NCBI GenBank assembly: GCA_965153355.1
Contig: OZ231126.1
Location: 76,012,001 to 76,076,000, forward strand
Reading direction: 5' to 3'
DNA from: Flaccisagitta enflata
Taxonomy: Eukaryota; Chaetognatha; Sagittoidea; Aphragmophora
Length of the DNA: 64,000 nt
Notes under the pieces: generated by a model
The model's input: the letters and a program-made list of their open reading frames with translations, nothing else
Database searches by the model: none
Told to the model about the DNA's origin: nothing
Shown: positions 21,636-33,180 of the stretch, piece by piece
How the letters are laid out: each line of letters begins with the position of its first letter
Numbering within the stretch: position 1 is the stretch's first letter
Program-made: the position numbers and the translations under genes

Positions 21636-21848
21636 TAGCCGCGTGCACACGACTCTATAACCGGCTGTGTCTGTCAGTCGGACAGGCGGTTTGTCAGTCC
21701 GCGCCATTTTGTCTTTTTTTTTCTTTTTTTTCCTTCATGAGTGTTTTTTGCATTTCAGCTCCTGCCCCAATACATGATTAACTTTTTCAATCACTTTCCC
21801 ACACTCAGCTACACGCCATTTGGGTAGCCATGTGTTCGGCCTTGCTTT
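21636..21848 (+). mobile_element. Family A repeat, diverged
   Basis: Head TAGCCGCGTGCACACGACTC, TATAACCGGCTGTGTC, a short GTC run, TTTTGTCTTTTTTTTTC, CAGCTCCTGCCCCAATAC, then a decayed tail (CTACACGCCATTTGGGTAGC, CATGTGTTCGGCCTTGC). Confidence 0.8.
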
Positions 21849-21849
21849 C

Positions 21850-22310
21850 ATTTTTTAGGCCATCTCTAACTTGGCATATCCTGTGTTCTTATCAACTTCA
21901 GTCATTTGTGATTCTGGAAGCTGATAATTGAAAACAAATGAAACATGATGTAAATATTACAAAAACGATGAGAATGAAGACTTTCTATACTTAGATGGAA
22001 CAGATTCTATTTCCAAAGATAGTTTTTTTTCGTGATGTTTACCAAAGGACCATGATTGTACTTAAAACTCAACATGATTCCCCCTCCCCCTCGTCACCCC
22101 CAATGTTCTCCCGTAATTGCTCAGGATAACATCGACAATAACAACTAAGAAAACATGTTGGAGAATTTGTGCATCCTCAAAAGAAAACAAGGTTGCAAGC
22201 TGAGGGCTAAATGGGTTGAGAACTCGATAAACATCTAAAGGAAGAGATGACTCTGACAAATAAGGCCAACATCAATAATAAAAACAACACCAATAAAAAG
22301 AGTAAAGTTT
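21850..22310. other. No gene recognised
   Basis: Unique-looking sequence; short open frames without domains. Confidence 0.45.
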
Positions 22311-22920
<610 letters not shown>

Positions 22921-23236
22921 GATTTTCTGATGATTGTCTGATGGCTCTACAGACTAATTCGTTTTTGTGTTCGATACATGGACAGCGAGGTGTTGGTATG
23001 ATTTTTTTTTCTCGTTTCGTTCCATTGATAAGAATATGGAATATAGTTATATTCGGAACTTAGCTGATACAGTGCTCACTGCTCAGTGTACAGTGCTTGA
23101 GTAAACTCAACTTTTCATCATTGTGACCTGATGCTGATCGATATTTGCGATGCTTTTGATATATCTAGAGAACTTTATTAGCTGTACCTATTGTGTCTGC
23201 TTGTGTAGGCGGTATTCTCAACTTGAGATTTACTGA

Positions 23237-23320
23237 CAAACGGACGCGGACTGACCGACAAAGCCTCTTGTTCAGCCGCATTACGCGTGACTCAAAAACA
23301 AGGCCGGATACACGGACCAA
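23237..23320 (-). mobile_element. Rearranged family A fragment
   Basis: AAACGGACGCGGACTGACCGACAAAGC..., GCGTGACTCAAAAAC and AAGGCCGGATACACGG are head and tail pieces brought together with the middle missing. Confidence 0.6.
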
Positions 23321-23339
23321 GACGGTGCGCCGGGCGTTA

Positions 23340-23510
23340 TTAATTCTTAGACCTATCCCTAGCTCCATCAGAGCTATTCCTAGCTCTATCAAACCTATCC
23401 CGAGCTCGATATGACCTATCCCAAGCTCTATCAGGTCTATCCCTAGCTCTATCAGATCTATTCCTAGCTCTATCAGACCTATCCCGAGCTCTATCAGACC
23501 TATCTCCTAT
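23340..23510. repeat. 18-bp minisatellite (ATCAGACCTATCCCTAGC type)
   Basis: About nine units with a TCC-T/CGAGCT core. Three to four similar units reappear at about 24300-24362, about 0.8 kb away, suggesting one original block split by later insertion. Confidence 0.88.
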
Positions 23511-23812
23511 CCAACCTATCACTAATCATCGGCGAGTACCCTATATTATCCTTTGGTCGATTAGTAAATAGCTGTTACCCGGATTATCGATTGCTACTCA
23601 TTGATGCGGTTACGATCGGTTTTGGCTACTGGCCCTTTTCCTCTTCCTCTTCCTCTTCCACTTCTTTCTCTTCCTCCTCCTACCAGAAAGTCGCATGTGA
23701 ACTTTGCTTTTTTCTATGTCGATCTATTCATCATACTATCTGTCTGTCTATCTGTCTGTGTGTCTATCTGTCTCGGTCTGTCTTTATGTCTCTGTCTGTC
23801 TGTATATCTCTG

Positions 23813-24427
<615 letters not shown>

Positions 24428-24520
24428 AAACATTTTCAGCGTTTTTTTCATTCGAGCGTGACCGACGGATGGACAGACGGACAGAACCTCTTGTAGAGGT
24501 GCTATGGCGCATCTGGGAAT
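24428..24520 (-). mobile_element. A-related subfamily C fragment
   Basis: Reversed: AGATGCGCCATAGCACCTC, TACAAGAGGTTCTGTCC, GTCTGTCCATCCGTCGGTC. The head stem is imperfect here. Confidence 0.6.
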
Positions 24521-24584
24521 CATCCTAGCATATTTCTGAATCATTTCCAGTGATTTTTGCTTCTTTACGAGATTCTCAACTCGA

Positions 24585-24660
24585 GCGTTACAGACCAACC
24601 AACCGACCGACCAACCAACAGACAGAGCTAGTTATAGAGGTGCTATGGCGCACCTAAAAA
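24585..24660 (-). mobile_element. A-related subfamily C head
   Basis: Reversed: TTTTTAGGTGCGCCATAGCA, CCTCTATAACTAGCTCTGTC, TGTTGGTTGGTCGGTCGG. Confidence 0.7.
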
Positions 24661-24827
24661 TGTCGATCCTAATTTTCGGCGCGTTTTTGAAAGGGAAAGT
24701 TGATTGAGTCGCCGATTTTGGCTTCCTTCTGCTTTCCTTCATTTAGCTTGATTGATTCTTCACGACGCCCTTCACCCCCCCCCCCTCCCCCCCCCCGCGC
24801 CTTGTAAATAGTAATTAACGACTCTTC

Positions 24828-24933
<106 letters not shown>

Positions 24934-24981
24934 TTGCCGTCTTCATCGATTTCATTGCCAAAATTTGCTGATATGCACTCG

Positions 24982-24984
<3 letters not shown>

Positions 24985-25040
<56 letters not shown>
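24985..25040. repeat. (GA)n microsatellite
   Basis: About 55 bp of GA. With the (TC)n at 24831 it forms an inverted pair with a 57-bp spacer. Confidence 0.97.
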
Positions 25041-25046
<6 letters not shown>

Positions 25047-25321
25047 CAAACAGGCAGACAAACAGACTAACTGAGAAAAAATCACAGACAGAGACTTAAA
25101 GTTATAGGCTGTGACATAAAGACACCAAAGAACAGAAACCTGCAACTGAGCTATGGAAAGACAGAGTCCAACAGACAGAAACTAGCTACCATCTTGGCCA
25201 TAAATATACAGACCGCTTGTGTCGTAGCTAGATAAATTACAATTGCTGTGAGATGTTTTTTTCTAAATTAGCAACTTCGAAAGATCCATAAAATGAGAAC
25301 AAGCTGGTTCCAGTAACTTTT

Positions 25322-25750
25322 TTTAGTGGCCTGCACGCGACTTTACGGTCTGTCGGACTTGTCGCTCTGTCGGTCTGTCCGTCTCTCCGTCCGTCCGTCC
25401 ATCTGTCCATCACAATTTACTTTTTTATTATACTTTAAGTTATTTCTAGTCATTCTAAGTCATTCTAAGTCATTCTAAGCCATGCTAAGCCATGCTAAGC
25501 CATGCTAAGTTATTTCTAGTCATTCTAAGTCATTCTAAGTCATTCTAAGTCATTATAAGTCATTGTAAGTCATTCTAAGTTATTTTAAGTCACTTAAGTC
25601 AAATGGGTCAAAGTAGTCATTTCAGTCATTTTATGTCTTTTTAAGTCATTTAAAGTTGTCTTGACGCATTTTAAGTCATCTTGAGTCAATAAAAGTCAGC
25701 TTAAGTTATCTATGTCCCGCACGCGACTTATGGGTGTTGGCCTTGCTTCA
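25322..25750 (+). mobile_element. Family A repeat with AGTCATTCTA array
   Basis: Head TAGTGGCCTGCACGCGACTT, GTCGG/GTCC run, CACAATTTACTTTTTTAT, then about 25 units of a 10-bp AGTCATTCTA minisatellite, and the tail CCCGCACGCGACTTATGGG with TGTTGGCCTTGC. Confidence 0.88.
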
Positions 25751-25868
25751 GAAATGAGAGCCAAATAAACAAAGCTTTTGCCTTTTTCAAGTGTGGTTGG
25801 GCAAAGCTTTTTAAATTCGAATAAGATGGTGTAACATAATTTAGGATCAATTAGTTAAGCCTGTTGAG

Positions 25869-26485
25869 TAGACCCATTTTTTTCCGAGACTTTTGTAGCT
25901 AGAAAACGTATGACAGTGCCATATTGTTGCAATCTGTTATCATGTTGTAAAGAGAAAAAAAACAATTTTAAAAATTCTTGGCTCGGTTCTAGAACGGCGT
26001 ATTTGCAAAAGTTTTGGGAAATGAAAATTTCAAAATGAAAATTTTTGAAATCTGATTGTCGATCTATATTTTTCCATGAAAAAGTATGTACACAAAGTAT
26101 AATTCATTTTTTAAATGTTTATGGGAACATAACAAAAAATTTGATTTTAAAAAAAAAAAAAAAACAAAAGAATAATTTCGCGTTTTTCATTATTTTTTTT
26201 TAAATTTGGAAGACTTCTTGTGAAAAAATCAAAAAAAGATGAGCACTTTTCATTCATACTTTTTCCTGAAGGATCAGAATCTGCAATCAGATTTCAAAAA
26301 CTTTTATTTCCAAATTTTGATTTTCCCACTTTCCCACTTTTTGCCAATTTCACCATTTGAGAACCGAGCCAAGAATTTGGAAAATTGTTTTTTTCTTTTT
26401 ACAACATGATCGCAGATTGACTTTGCAACAATATAGCACTGTCATATGTTTTCTAGCTACAAAAGTCTCGGGAAAAATGGGTCTA
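25869..26485. mobile_element. Foldback MITE, 617 bp, TA-bounded
   Basis: The left end TAGACCCATTTTTTTCCGAG and the right end, reversed, TAGACCCATTTTTCCCGAG. Arms of about 250 bp pair through TTTTGTAGCTAGAAAACGTA, CAGTGCCATATTGTTGCAA, TTCTTGGCTCGGTTCT and CAAATTTTGATTTTCC relatives. AT-rich loop; no coding sequence. Confidence 0.85.
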
Positions 26486-26939
26486 TTGTTGAGGGTTAGC
26501 CAAGATCGATCCGAATCTCAATCCAATTGCGAATTCAGAAAGTCCAATGGAAAACCAGCAGAAGCACTGGAAAACGATATTCAAAGCAGGGCGGAAATGC
26601 ATCACAGAAAAGGTCTGAAACAACATCACTTCAGAGTACCTCCGGTCTCTCTACAAGTCGATGCCAAAGCATGTGCAGGTGGCGGTGGATGCCCAACATG
26701 GTCATACTCAATATAAGATGCATTTTAATATGTTTGCTGCTCACTTGTAGTCAATAAATCAACTCGTATACCTACTGTCCGTATATTTGTGGCCAAGATG
26801 GTAAATGAATAAAGATTCGTTTGTGGCGTGTTTTTTTTTCTCTTCTTTAAGTTGGGCCCATTAAAGAGATGTTTTGTATTGTGTTCCAATTTTGGCATCT
26901 TACCGCTTACAACAACAAAATTCGAGATTCTTTTCTCTC

Positions 26940-27134
26940 TCGCAGTTTTTTGATTCTGCCTCGTGGGAGTTTCCACCGCATCAATATCCACCAATTTTGG
27001 TTTTCAACCCATGCCTCCACCCTCTTACTCACCCGGCGCCCCCACCCCCTTTTCCCACCCCCACCCCGTCACCCCTTCCCCTCCAACATCCGATCCATCG
27101 TATCTTCTTATCCCCATCCAGCCTCTCTCTTTAA
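26940..27134 (+). CDS. Possible Pro-rich exon or pseudo-exon (hypothetical)
   Basis: A good splice-acceptor context (TTCTTTTCTCTCTCGCAG) ends at about 26944. The frame directly after it reads FFDSASWEFPPHQYPP and then Pro-rich sequence to a stop at about 27134. A second frame, open from about 26963, reads NFGFQPMPPPSYSPGAPTPF. The two most protein-like stretches are in different frames, so a real exon would need a frameshift; a decayed exon or mere C-rich sequence is as likely. No domain or partner exon was found. Confidence 0.2.
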   Translation, partial: SQFFDSASWEFPPHQYPPILVFNPCLHPLTHPAPPPPFPTPTPSPLPLQHPIHRIFLSPSSLSL

Positions 27135-27185
27135 CTCCCTGCCTTTGAATATCTCAACTTATCCCCACCCACTAAACTGGATAAC

Positions 27186-27405
27186 AGTTAGGACCTTAAA
27201 GCCTAAATCCCAGCCTGAAGCCTAAAACTCAGCCCAAAGGCCCAAATCCAAATCACTAGGAGAAAGAAAAATTGCCTAATATGTGAAAGCATAGGTCATC
27301 GGCACTTTTGGGGCCGCTGCCCTACTCCCTTTCTCAACTTCAATCACAACCTACCTAGACAGGGCGCGGGTACCGCTGACCATCTAACGATTTTGCGACT
27401 ATTAT
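27186..27405 (-). mobile_element. Superfamily D, truncated (right arm plus few array units)
   Basis: Three CCCAGCC-type units, AATATGTGAAAGCATAGGTC, ATCGGCACTTTTGGGGCCGC, TGCCCTACTCCC, CCACAACCTACCTAGACAGG, CGGGTACCGCTGACCATCTA and ACGATTTTGCGACTATT. Confidence 0.85.
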
Positions 27406-27555
27406 ATATTCTTAATATTCTCTCCTACATACAATTCTACTCCAAATACCCATCCCTCATTTCGCCCATCCAATGATTACTCTCCATCTCCCATCCAACT
27501 ATCGGTCCCCATCTCCCACCTCCCCTCTGATATCTGTACTACAATATCTTCCTTT

Positions 27556-27760
27556 CTTTGAATATCTCAACTTTTTCTCAATATCTAAACCTAATTCAAC
27601 CCATTATGCTCCGCTTTGTCGGTTCGTTGATCAGTAGGTTGGTTGGTTGGTCGGTCGGCCCCCTTTTAGCCTTGAGGTTTCAATCCAGCCTTGAGGTTTC
27701 AATCCAGCCAGCTTTGAATATCTCTATCTAAACCTAATTCAACCCATTGTACAGCCACAA
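27556..27760. repeat. Partial tandem duplication carrying an A-type head fragment
   Basis: TTTGAATATCTC with ATCTAAACCTAATTCAACCC occurs at about 27556-27602 and again at about 27713-27748. Each is followed by a CCACTTTGTCGG/CCGCTTTGTCGG block with GTTCGTTGATC and GGTTGGTTGG. Confidence 0.7.
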
Positions 27761-27763
27761 TCT

Positions 27764-28192
27764 TTAGTCGCGTGCAACGCCACACTACGCTCCACTTTGT
27801 CGGTTCGTTGATCGGTTGGTTGGTTGGTTGGTCGGTCGGCCCCCTCTTAGCCTCATTCCAAGCCTTGAGGTTTCAATCCAGCCACAAGGCTCCACTTCCC
27901 GCCTCACGGGATCAATCTCAGCCCCAAGGGATTAATCCAAGTCTTGAAGCTTCAATCCCAGCCTTGAGGCTCCAATTCCAGCCTCAAAGCTCCAACCCTA
28001 GCCTCTAGGCTCTAATCTCAACCTCGAGGCTCCAATCCCAGCCTCAAGACTTCAGCTATAGAGTTTAAATCTCAGATTTATGTTCTTGTGGTCTTTGGCC
28101 TTACTTCTCCTGCCCAATTGCTCTAGTGACCTCAAATCAAGCCCCTGCCCACCGGCATGCGTCGCGGGTAGCCGTGTTTCCGGCCTTGTTAC
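27764..28192 (+). mobile_element. Family A element whose core is a D-type array (chimera)
   Basis: Head TAGTCGCGTGCAACGCCACA with GTTGGTTGGTCGGTCGG. The core (27845-28065) is about eleven units of CCAGCCTTGAGGCTCCAAT, the D-type unit. Then TCTTTGGCCTTACTTCTCC and the A tail CCCACCGGCATGCGTCGCGG, GTAGCCGTGTTTCCGGCC. Confidence 0.75.
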
Positions 28193-28338
28193 AAAAGTTA
28201 TTGGTTTTGCAATATTTAAGAACAAAACAGTTGATAGTGAAAGATTCTTAATTTCTAGTTTTTTTTTTCAACAATATGATTGATAACATTGGGATGAAAT
28301 ACTAATTGGAATCATTCATGCAGAAACCCACTGATTTT

Positions 28339-29660
28339 TTAGTCGCGTGCACGCGACTCTACAACCCGCTCCGTCGGTCGGTCGGTCTGTCGGTCGGTCC
28401 GTAACACTTTGCTTTTTTGCGTCTTTTTGGGTCGTCTGGAGTTATTTTGAGTCATTTTTTTGTTGTTTTTGGGAATTATTGGTTGCTTTTTGTAATTTTT
28501 GGTCATTTTTGGTCATTTTGGTCATTTTGGTCATTTTGGTCAATTTGGTCATTTTTGGTCATTTTTGGTCATTTTATATCAATTTTGGTCATTTTTGGTC
28601 ATTCTTGGTCAGTTTTGGTCATTTATGGTAAATTTTGGTCATATTTGATCATTTTTGGTCATTTTTGGTCATTTTGGTCATTTTTGATCATTTTGGTCAT
28701 TTTTGGTCATTTTTGGTCATTTTTGGTCATTTTGGTCATTTTTGGTCATTTTTGGTCATTTTTGGTCATTTTTGGTCATTTTTGGTCATTTTGGTCATTT
28801 TGGTCATTTTTGGTCATTTTTGGTCATTTTTGGTCATTTTTGGTCATTTTTGGTCATTTTTGGTCATTTTTGGTCATTTTGGTCATATTTGGTCATTTTT
28901 GGTCATATTTGGTCATTTTTGGTCATTTTTGGTCATTTTTGGTCATTTTGGTCATTTTGGTCATTTTTGATCATTTTTGATCATTTTTGATCATTTTTGA
29001 TCATTTTTGATCATTTTTGATCATTTTTGTCATTTTGGTCATTTTGGTGGTTTTGGTCATTTTTGGTCATATTTGGTCATTTTAGTCATTTTGATCATAT
29101 TTGATCATTTTTGGTCATTTTTGTTCATTTTTGGTCATTTTGGACATTTTTGCTCATTTTGCTCATTTTTGGTCATTTTTGGTCATTTTTGGTCATTTTG
29201 GTCATTTTTTTGGTCATTTTTGGTCATTTTTGGTCATTTTTGGTCATTTTTGGTCATTTTTGGTCATTTTGGTCATTTTTGGTCATTTTTGGTCATTTTT
29301 GGTCATTTTTGGTCATTTTTGGTCATTTTTGGTCATTTTTGGTCATTTTGGTCATTTTGGTCATATTTGGTCATTTTTGGTCATTTTGGTCATTTTGGTC
29401 ATTTTCGGTCATCTTTCGTCATTTTTGGTCATTTTGGTCATTTTTGGTCATTTCTGATCATTTTTGGTCATTTTTGGTCATCTTTGGTCGTTTTTGGTCA
29501 TTTTTGGTTAAAGTCTGCTGGTTAAATTGCTGGTTAAAGTCTGCTGGTTAAAGTCTGCTGGTTGAAGTTTGCTGGTTAATGTCTGCTTCGTGACCTTCTC
29601 AAGCACTGCTCCTGCCCACCCGCACGCGACTAGGGTAGCCGTGTATCCGGCCTTGTTTCC
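28339..29660 (+). mobile_element. Giant family A element, about 1.3 kb, with TTTTTGGTCA minisatellite
   Basis: Head TAGTCGCGTGCACGCGACTC, CTACAACCCGCTCCGTCGG, CACTTTGCTTTTTTGCG. From about 28495 to 29512 there are about 100 units of TTTTTGGTCA with nine- and eleven-base variants and occasional TTTTTGATCA. Then three to four GTCTGCTGGTTAAA units and the tail GCTCCTGCCCACCCGCACGC, GACTAGGGTAGCCGTGTATC, CGGCCTTGTTT. Phe/Val/Ile/Trp-Ser-rich open frames are array translations. Confidence 0.92.
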
Positions 29661-30047
29661 ATTCCAATTTGAAAATCCATTTAGAAACTTCGCAGTTTTT
29701 CATATCTGAATGAAATTTTCACGACATAAAATCGGGTTTGTGGTAAAAGGGTTTTAATTACTGCCAGGTTCTCCAGAAGGTGTGGAAGAGGAAAAAAGAG
29801 AAAAAGAAGGAGAAAGAGGAAGAGAGCGAAAAAACTGAAGGAGCCAATTTAAGAATGAAAACAGAAAGGCAGAAAGATCACTCATCCCCGCTTCCATAAG
29901 ATAATAATTTTCTAGAAAAATAAAAACAAGGCTTGTATGAGCCCCGCTTTGTTGAAAATATTTCAAACAAAAAGATTAAACAAAACAAACTAATTGAATT
30001 TTTGTGATTCTTAACCAACTAGGGATCCAGCTCTCATTTCTCTTTTT

Positions 30048-30048
<1 letters not shown>
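29661..30048. other. No gene recognised
   Basis: AT- and purine-rich; no convincing exon. Confidence 0.5.

Positions 30049-30117
<69 letters not shown>
30049..30117. repeat. (TC)n microsatellite
   Basis: About 68 bp of TC. Confidence 0.97.
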
Positions 30118-30120
<3 letters not shown>

Positions 30121-30153
30121 TGGTGTAACAACCTACCACCATCTTTAGAGGTA

Positions 30154-30666
30154 CAGTAGATGTCGTCTATACTTGGAAATACAGGGGCCCTTATATCCTT
30201 CTTACTATTTGTGCAAATGAAATGAAACTGTGTGTGTATAATGCTTATGTCCTATAGGGTTGACGATGGGGTATGGCAGCTCTGTTGATAGAAAAATTCT
30301 TTTAGATATACTAAATCAAATTCGCTTGGTCAAATCAGTTTCTGGAATTGGTCTAGTGGTTAACTCACTTCACTTCAAGTTCATGTCATTTGGTTGATTT
30401 AGTTAAAGGTTTCAGGTTCGAATCTCAAACTGGTTTTACACTTTAAGCAAATGGATGAAGCTGAAATTCTGCAAAAAAAAAAATGATTGATCCTAAAATT
30501 TTATACTTAAAATTTTTTTCATAGGCTACGCCATAGGAAGATGCCATACCCCATTGTCAACCCCTTAGGGTCTATACATTATATCAGCAAAATATCAGTC
30601 CCCTCACTATACTGATGCTCAGGTTATGAGCTCCCCCGTATTTCAAAGTCTAGACGACATCTACTG
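30154..30666 (+). mobile_element. Family J TIR element with tRNA-like core, 513 bp
   Basis: Ends CAGTAGATGTCGTCTATAC and, reversed, CAGTAGATGTCGTCTAGAC, flanked by TA on both sides; second-level inverted blocks are GACGATGGGGTATGGCA and TGCCATACCCCATTGTC. The core contains TGGTCTAGTGGTTAACTCAC (RNA polymerase III A-box-like) and, 64 bp later, GGTTCGAATCTC (B-box-like). The flanks do not fold into a tRNA, so a SINE or tRNA pseudogene captured inside a DNA transposon is likely. A larger copy lies at 58434-60175. Confidence 0.8.
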
Positions 30667-30669
30667 TAT

Positions 30670-31395
30670 TCATCTGGAACCGGTCGCAGTTAAAATTGAA
30701 GTGAAGTAATGCAAGATGAAAACCTAAATGAAAAATAGGTGAAAATACGCATTCGCCAAATAATATCGGGGGTATGTTTGGTTGCTTTGGCAGATGTCCG
30801 ATAGCCACTAAAAAGCTGCTTTTGCCACTAAATAGATGATTTTTTTCGTTACTTGGCCCTGGGACACTCTTTTCTTAGACTTGCATAGTTACATACTTGT
30901 TGACTATGGTTCACGCGCCCGCGGCTCCATCCGCCAATGAGTGTGTGAATGACAAACTACGATTTATGACGCTTGAGAGTTTGCATTGCGCCATCTGGCC
31001 AAGTAGCTGTTGCCGCACACCCGCCGCTGGGGTGTGTCTGCTTGTCGGCCCGTTTTTTTTTTTCAGCTTGATTTGGTCTGTTTACGATGTACAGGAATTG
31101 TGTAGTAACAACGATGATGCCGATCGAGAAATGATGAAAAGAGGAAAAGAGAGAAACAAAGGAAATTTAAATAAATGAGATAACGGTAGAGACATACAAA
31201 TTAGTTGTAATTCGCCCGATGTTAATCATGACGACGTGATAATTAGATAAAAGGGAAATAAAAGAATTGATGAACACAACGAGGAAGGAAAAGGGAGGAA
31301 TTAAGATAGGAGAGAGAGAGAGAGAGAGAGGAGGTGGGTGAGAAGGGGAAAGAGATGCGATCGACGGCCTTTCTGACCAAAAAGACATGAAAGGC
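30670..31395. other. No gene recognised
   Basis: Mixed composition. A 93-codon frame at 30897-31178 begins in TTG, not ATG, shows no known domain, and is not called. A short (GA)n lies at about 31311-31330. Confidence 0.4.
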
Positions 31396-31404
31396 GGCGC
31401 TTGA

Positions 31405-31670
31405 GGGCGAAGGAACCCCCGGGGGGAACCATAGTCGGAATTGTAGGTGTGGAGGGGGTATAAGAGGTGGGTGAGGGTGCTAGGAAATCCCCCGGGAGCA
31501 CCATTTTGGACATTTTGGGGGGAAGGGGGTTCATGGAGTGGGTCCTGGTTCGTGGAAAACCCCGAGAGAACCATTATCGGGCTCGTAAGAGGATAAGGGG
31601 GAGTGGGTGGTATTCAAACGAAACTCAGGCTTGTAGAGGGTGGTTTTCCAGGTGGTGCCAGAGGTTGAGA
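31405..31670. repeat. Degenerate tandem repeat of about 71 bp, G-rich
   Basis: The phrase CCCCCGGGGGGAACCAT recurs as CCCCCGGGAGCACCAT and CCCCGAGAGAACCAT at about 31417, 31488 and 31560, each followed by TTGTAGG/TTGGACATT-like text and GGGGG-rich sequence. Confidence 0.65.
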
Positions 31671-32250
31671 GTCTGTGAGTCGGGACGGTAGGGTTTGAAG
31701 GTTTCGGAAAAAGAATCATGAAAGTGGATGTAGGAGGTAATGGGAGATTGGTGGAATTAAGAAGTAAATTGCTTCAAGTAATCGGTACATTTAATCCTCA
31801 AAGTATTTATTAGGTGCACATTCAGAACCGTTGTGATGTGATCTCCAAGGAAAATGTAACTTTGGAACCTCGCCACTGCCAACTGTCACTATGAAAAAGC
31901 CTGAAACTGGAATCTACAACAACCAAGATTTTATTTTCTAGCGTTGAGGTTCATTTCATCGCACACAAATTAGGCCAAAAAGTTTCATCGAGTTTAACCA
32001 GATTTTCAACCTTCGCATCTTTCTAAGTAGAATGCAATGGCGCCCAATTTTGTCACCACAAATGAGCTCCTTCTTTAAGATCTTTGAGCAACGTTGGAAC
32101 GATTTCACTAAATACTCAAAAAGAGCAATCAGAGATGAAAGCGAAATTTGAGTAACGTGTAATCCAAGAACAATATAATTGCAAAGAATAAACAAATCAG
32201 TCTTCTTCTTTTGATTGTTTTTTGGTCTCTCTCTTCTCATTCAGTCAGTG

Positions 32251-32251
<1 letters not shown>
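31671..32251. other. No gene recognised
   Basis: Unique-looking sequence without long open frames. Confidence 0.45.

Positions 32252-32347
<96 letters not shown>
32252..32347. repeat. (TC)n microsatellite
   Basis: About 96 bp of TC, followed downstream by a (GACT)n run at about 32405-32430. Confidence 0.97.
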
Positions 32348-32348
<1 letters not shown>

Positions 32349-32659
32349 AACTGACTGACAAATAATACAAAAAGAGAGACAAAGAATGACGAAAAGGAAC
32401 TAAACTGACTGACTGACTGACTGACTGACAGACTGAGAAAAAGACACAAACAGACAGACGCCCCCCCCCCTAGTAGCCTCCCCGCTCCCCAAAAACGAAT
32501 AGAGGTCCATAAAACTGTACCAAGTCTGTGGTTTTATCACGCTTGATTGTCTCTGATCTTCAAATAAAAAGACTCGAAGAAGTTTCAAGAAGACGTCTTG
32601 AAGCAGCAAAGACGCATCGTGAATGACGGGGAGTTCCGAGTTGGGCCAGTGTCAGGCTG

Positions 32660-33178
32660 CGGGGGTTACTAACTAGTCATTCAAGGAATATACTTGGTCA
32701 GCGGAATCCGTTGCCCTGTTTGGGAAGAACAGCCTAACTATTAGAGTGAACGTGGGGCCCAAATAGTTGATGTCCTGTAGAACACAGAGTGAATATCCAC
32801 ACATCCTGAGGGCTTTGAGGCATGAGGGCTCTGAGACATGAGGGCTGCTTATTTAGGACAAATGAGGGTGAATATGAGGTATAGGAGGCTAGCTTTGTAC
32901 CCCTCTGCCAGCCTTGCATTGCATTGGAGGGCTGTTATGAAAACAGATACAGGTTTGACATTGAAGCCCAAGGAGTCAGATTTGTGGCCTGAGAGGGCAT
33001 GTTTGAAGGTCAAACTAAAGCCTGAGAGAGAAATTTTATGGCCTAACGGCTAAATTCGAGCCTGAGAGGGCCGGATAGGAGCTTGAGAGTCCTCGAGAGG
33101 GAAATGGATGGATCAACGGACAAACCGCAGAAAACTCTTCCCTGTGTTCGACAGAACATCGGCCCTGTGAGGTCGCTA
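32660..33178 (+). mobile_element. Superfamily E element, first of a tandem pair
   Basis: Opening TTGGTCAGCGGAATCCGTTG, CCCTGTTTGGG, then TGATGTCCTGTAGAACACAG. The array has GCCTGAGAGGG-type units (to about 33105), GGATGGATCAACGGAC, and the closing arm TCCCTGTGTTCGACAGAACA, TCGGCCCTGTGAGGTCGC. Confidence 0.75.
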
Positions 33179-33180
33179 CC

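Noticed and set aside
28417-29551. Open frames up to 187 codons reading WSFLVIFGHF-like repeats
   Set aside because: Translations of the TTTTTGGTCA minisatellite; every frame and several offsets are open.
30345-30430. Functional tRNA gene in family J
   Set aside because: A- and B-box-like motifs exist, but the acceptor and T stems do not pair; treated as SINE/tRNA-like remnant.
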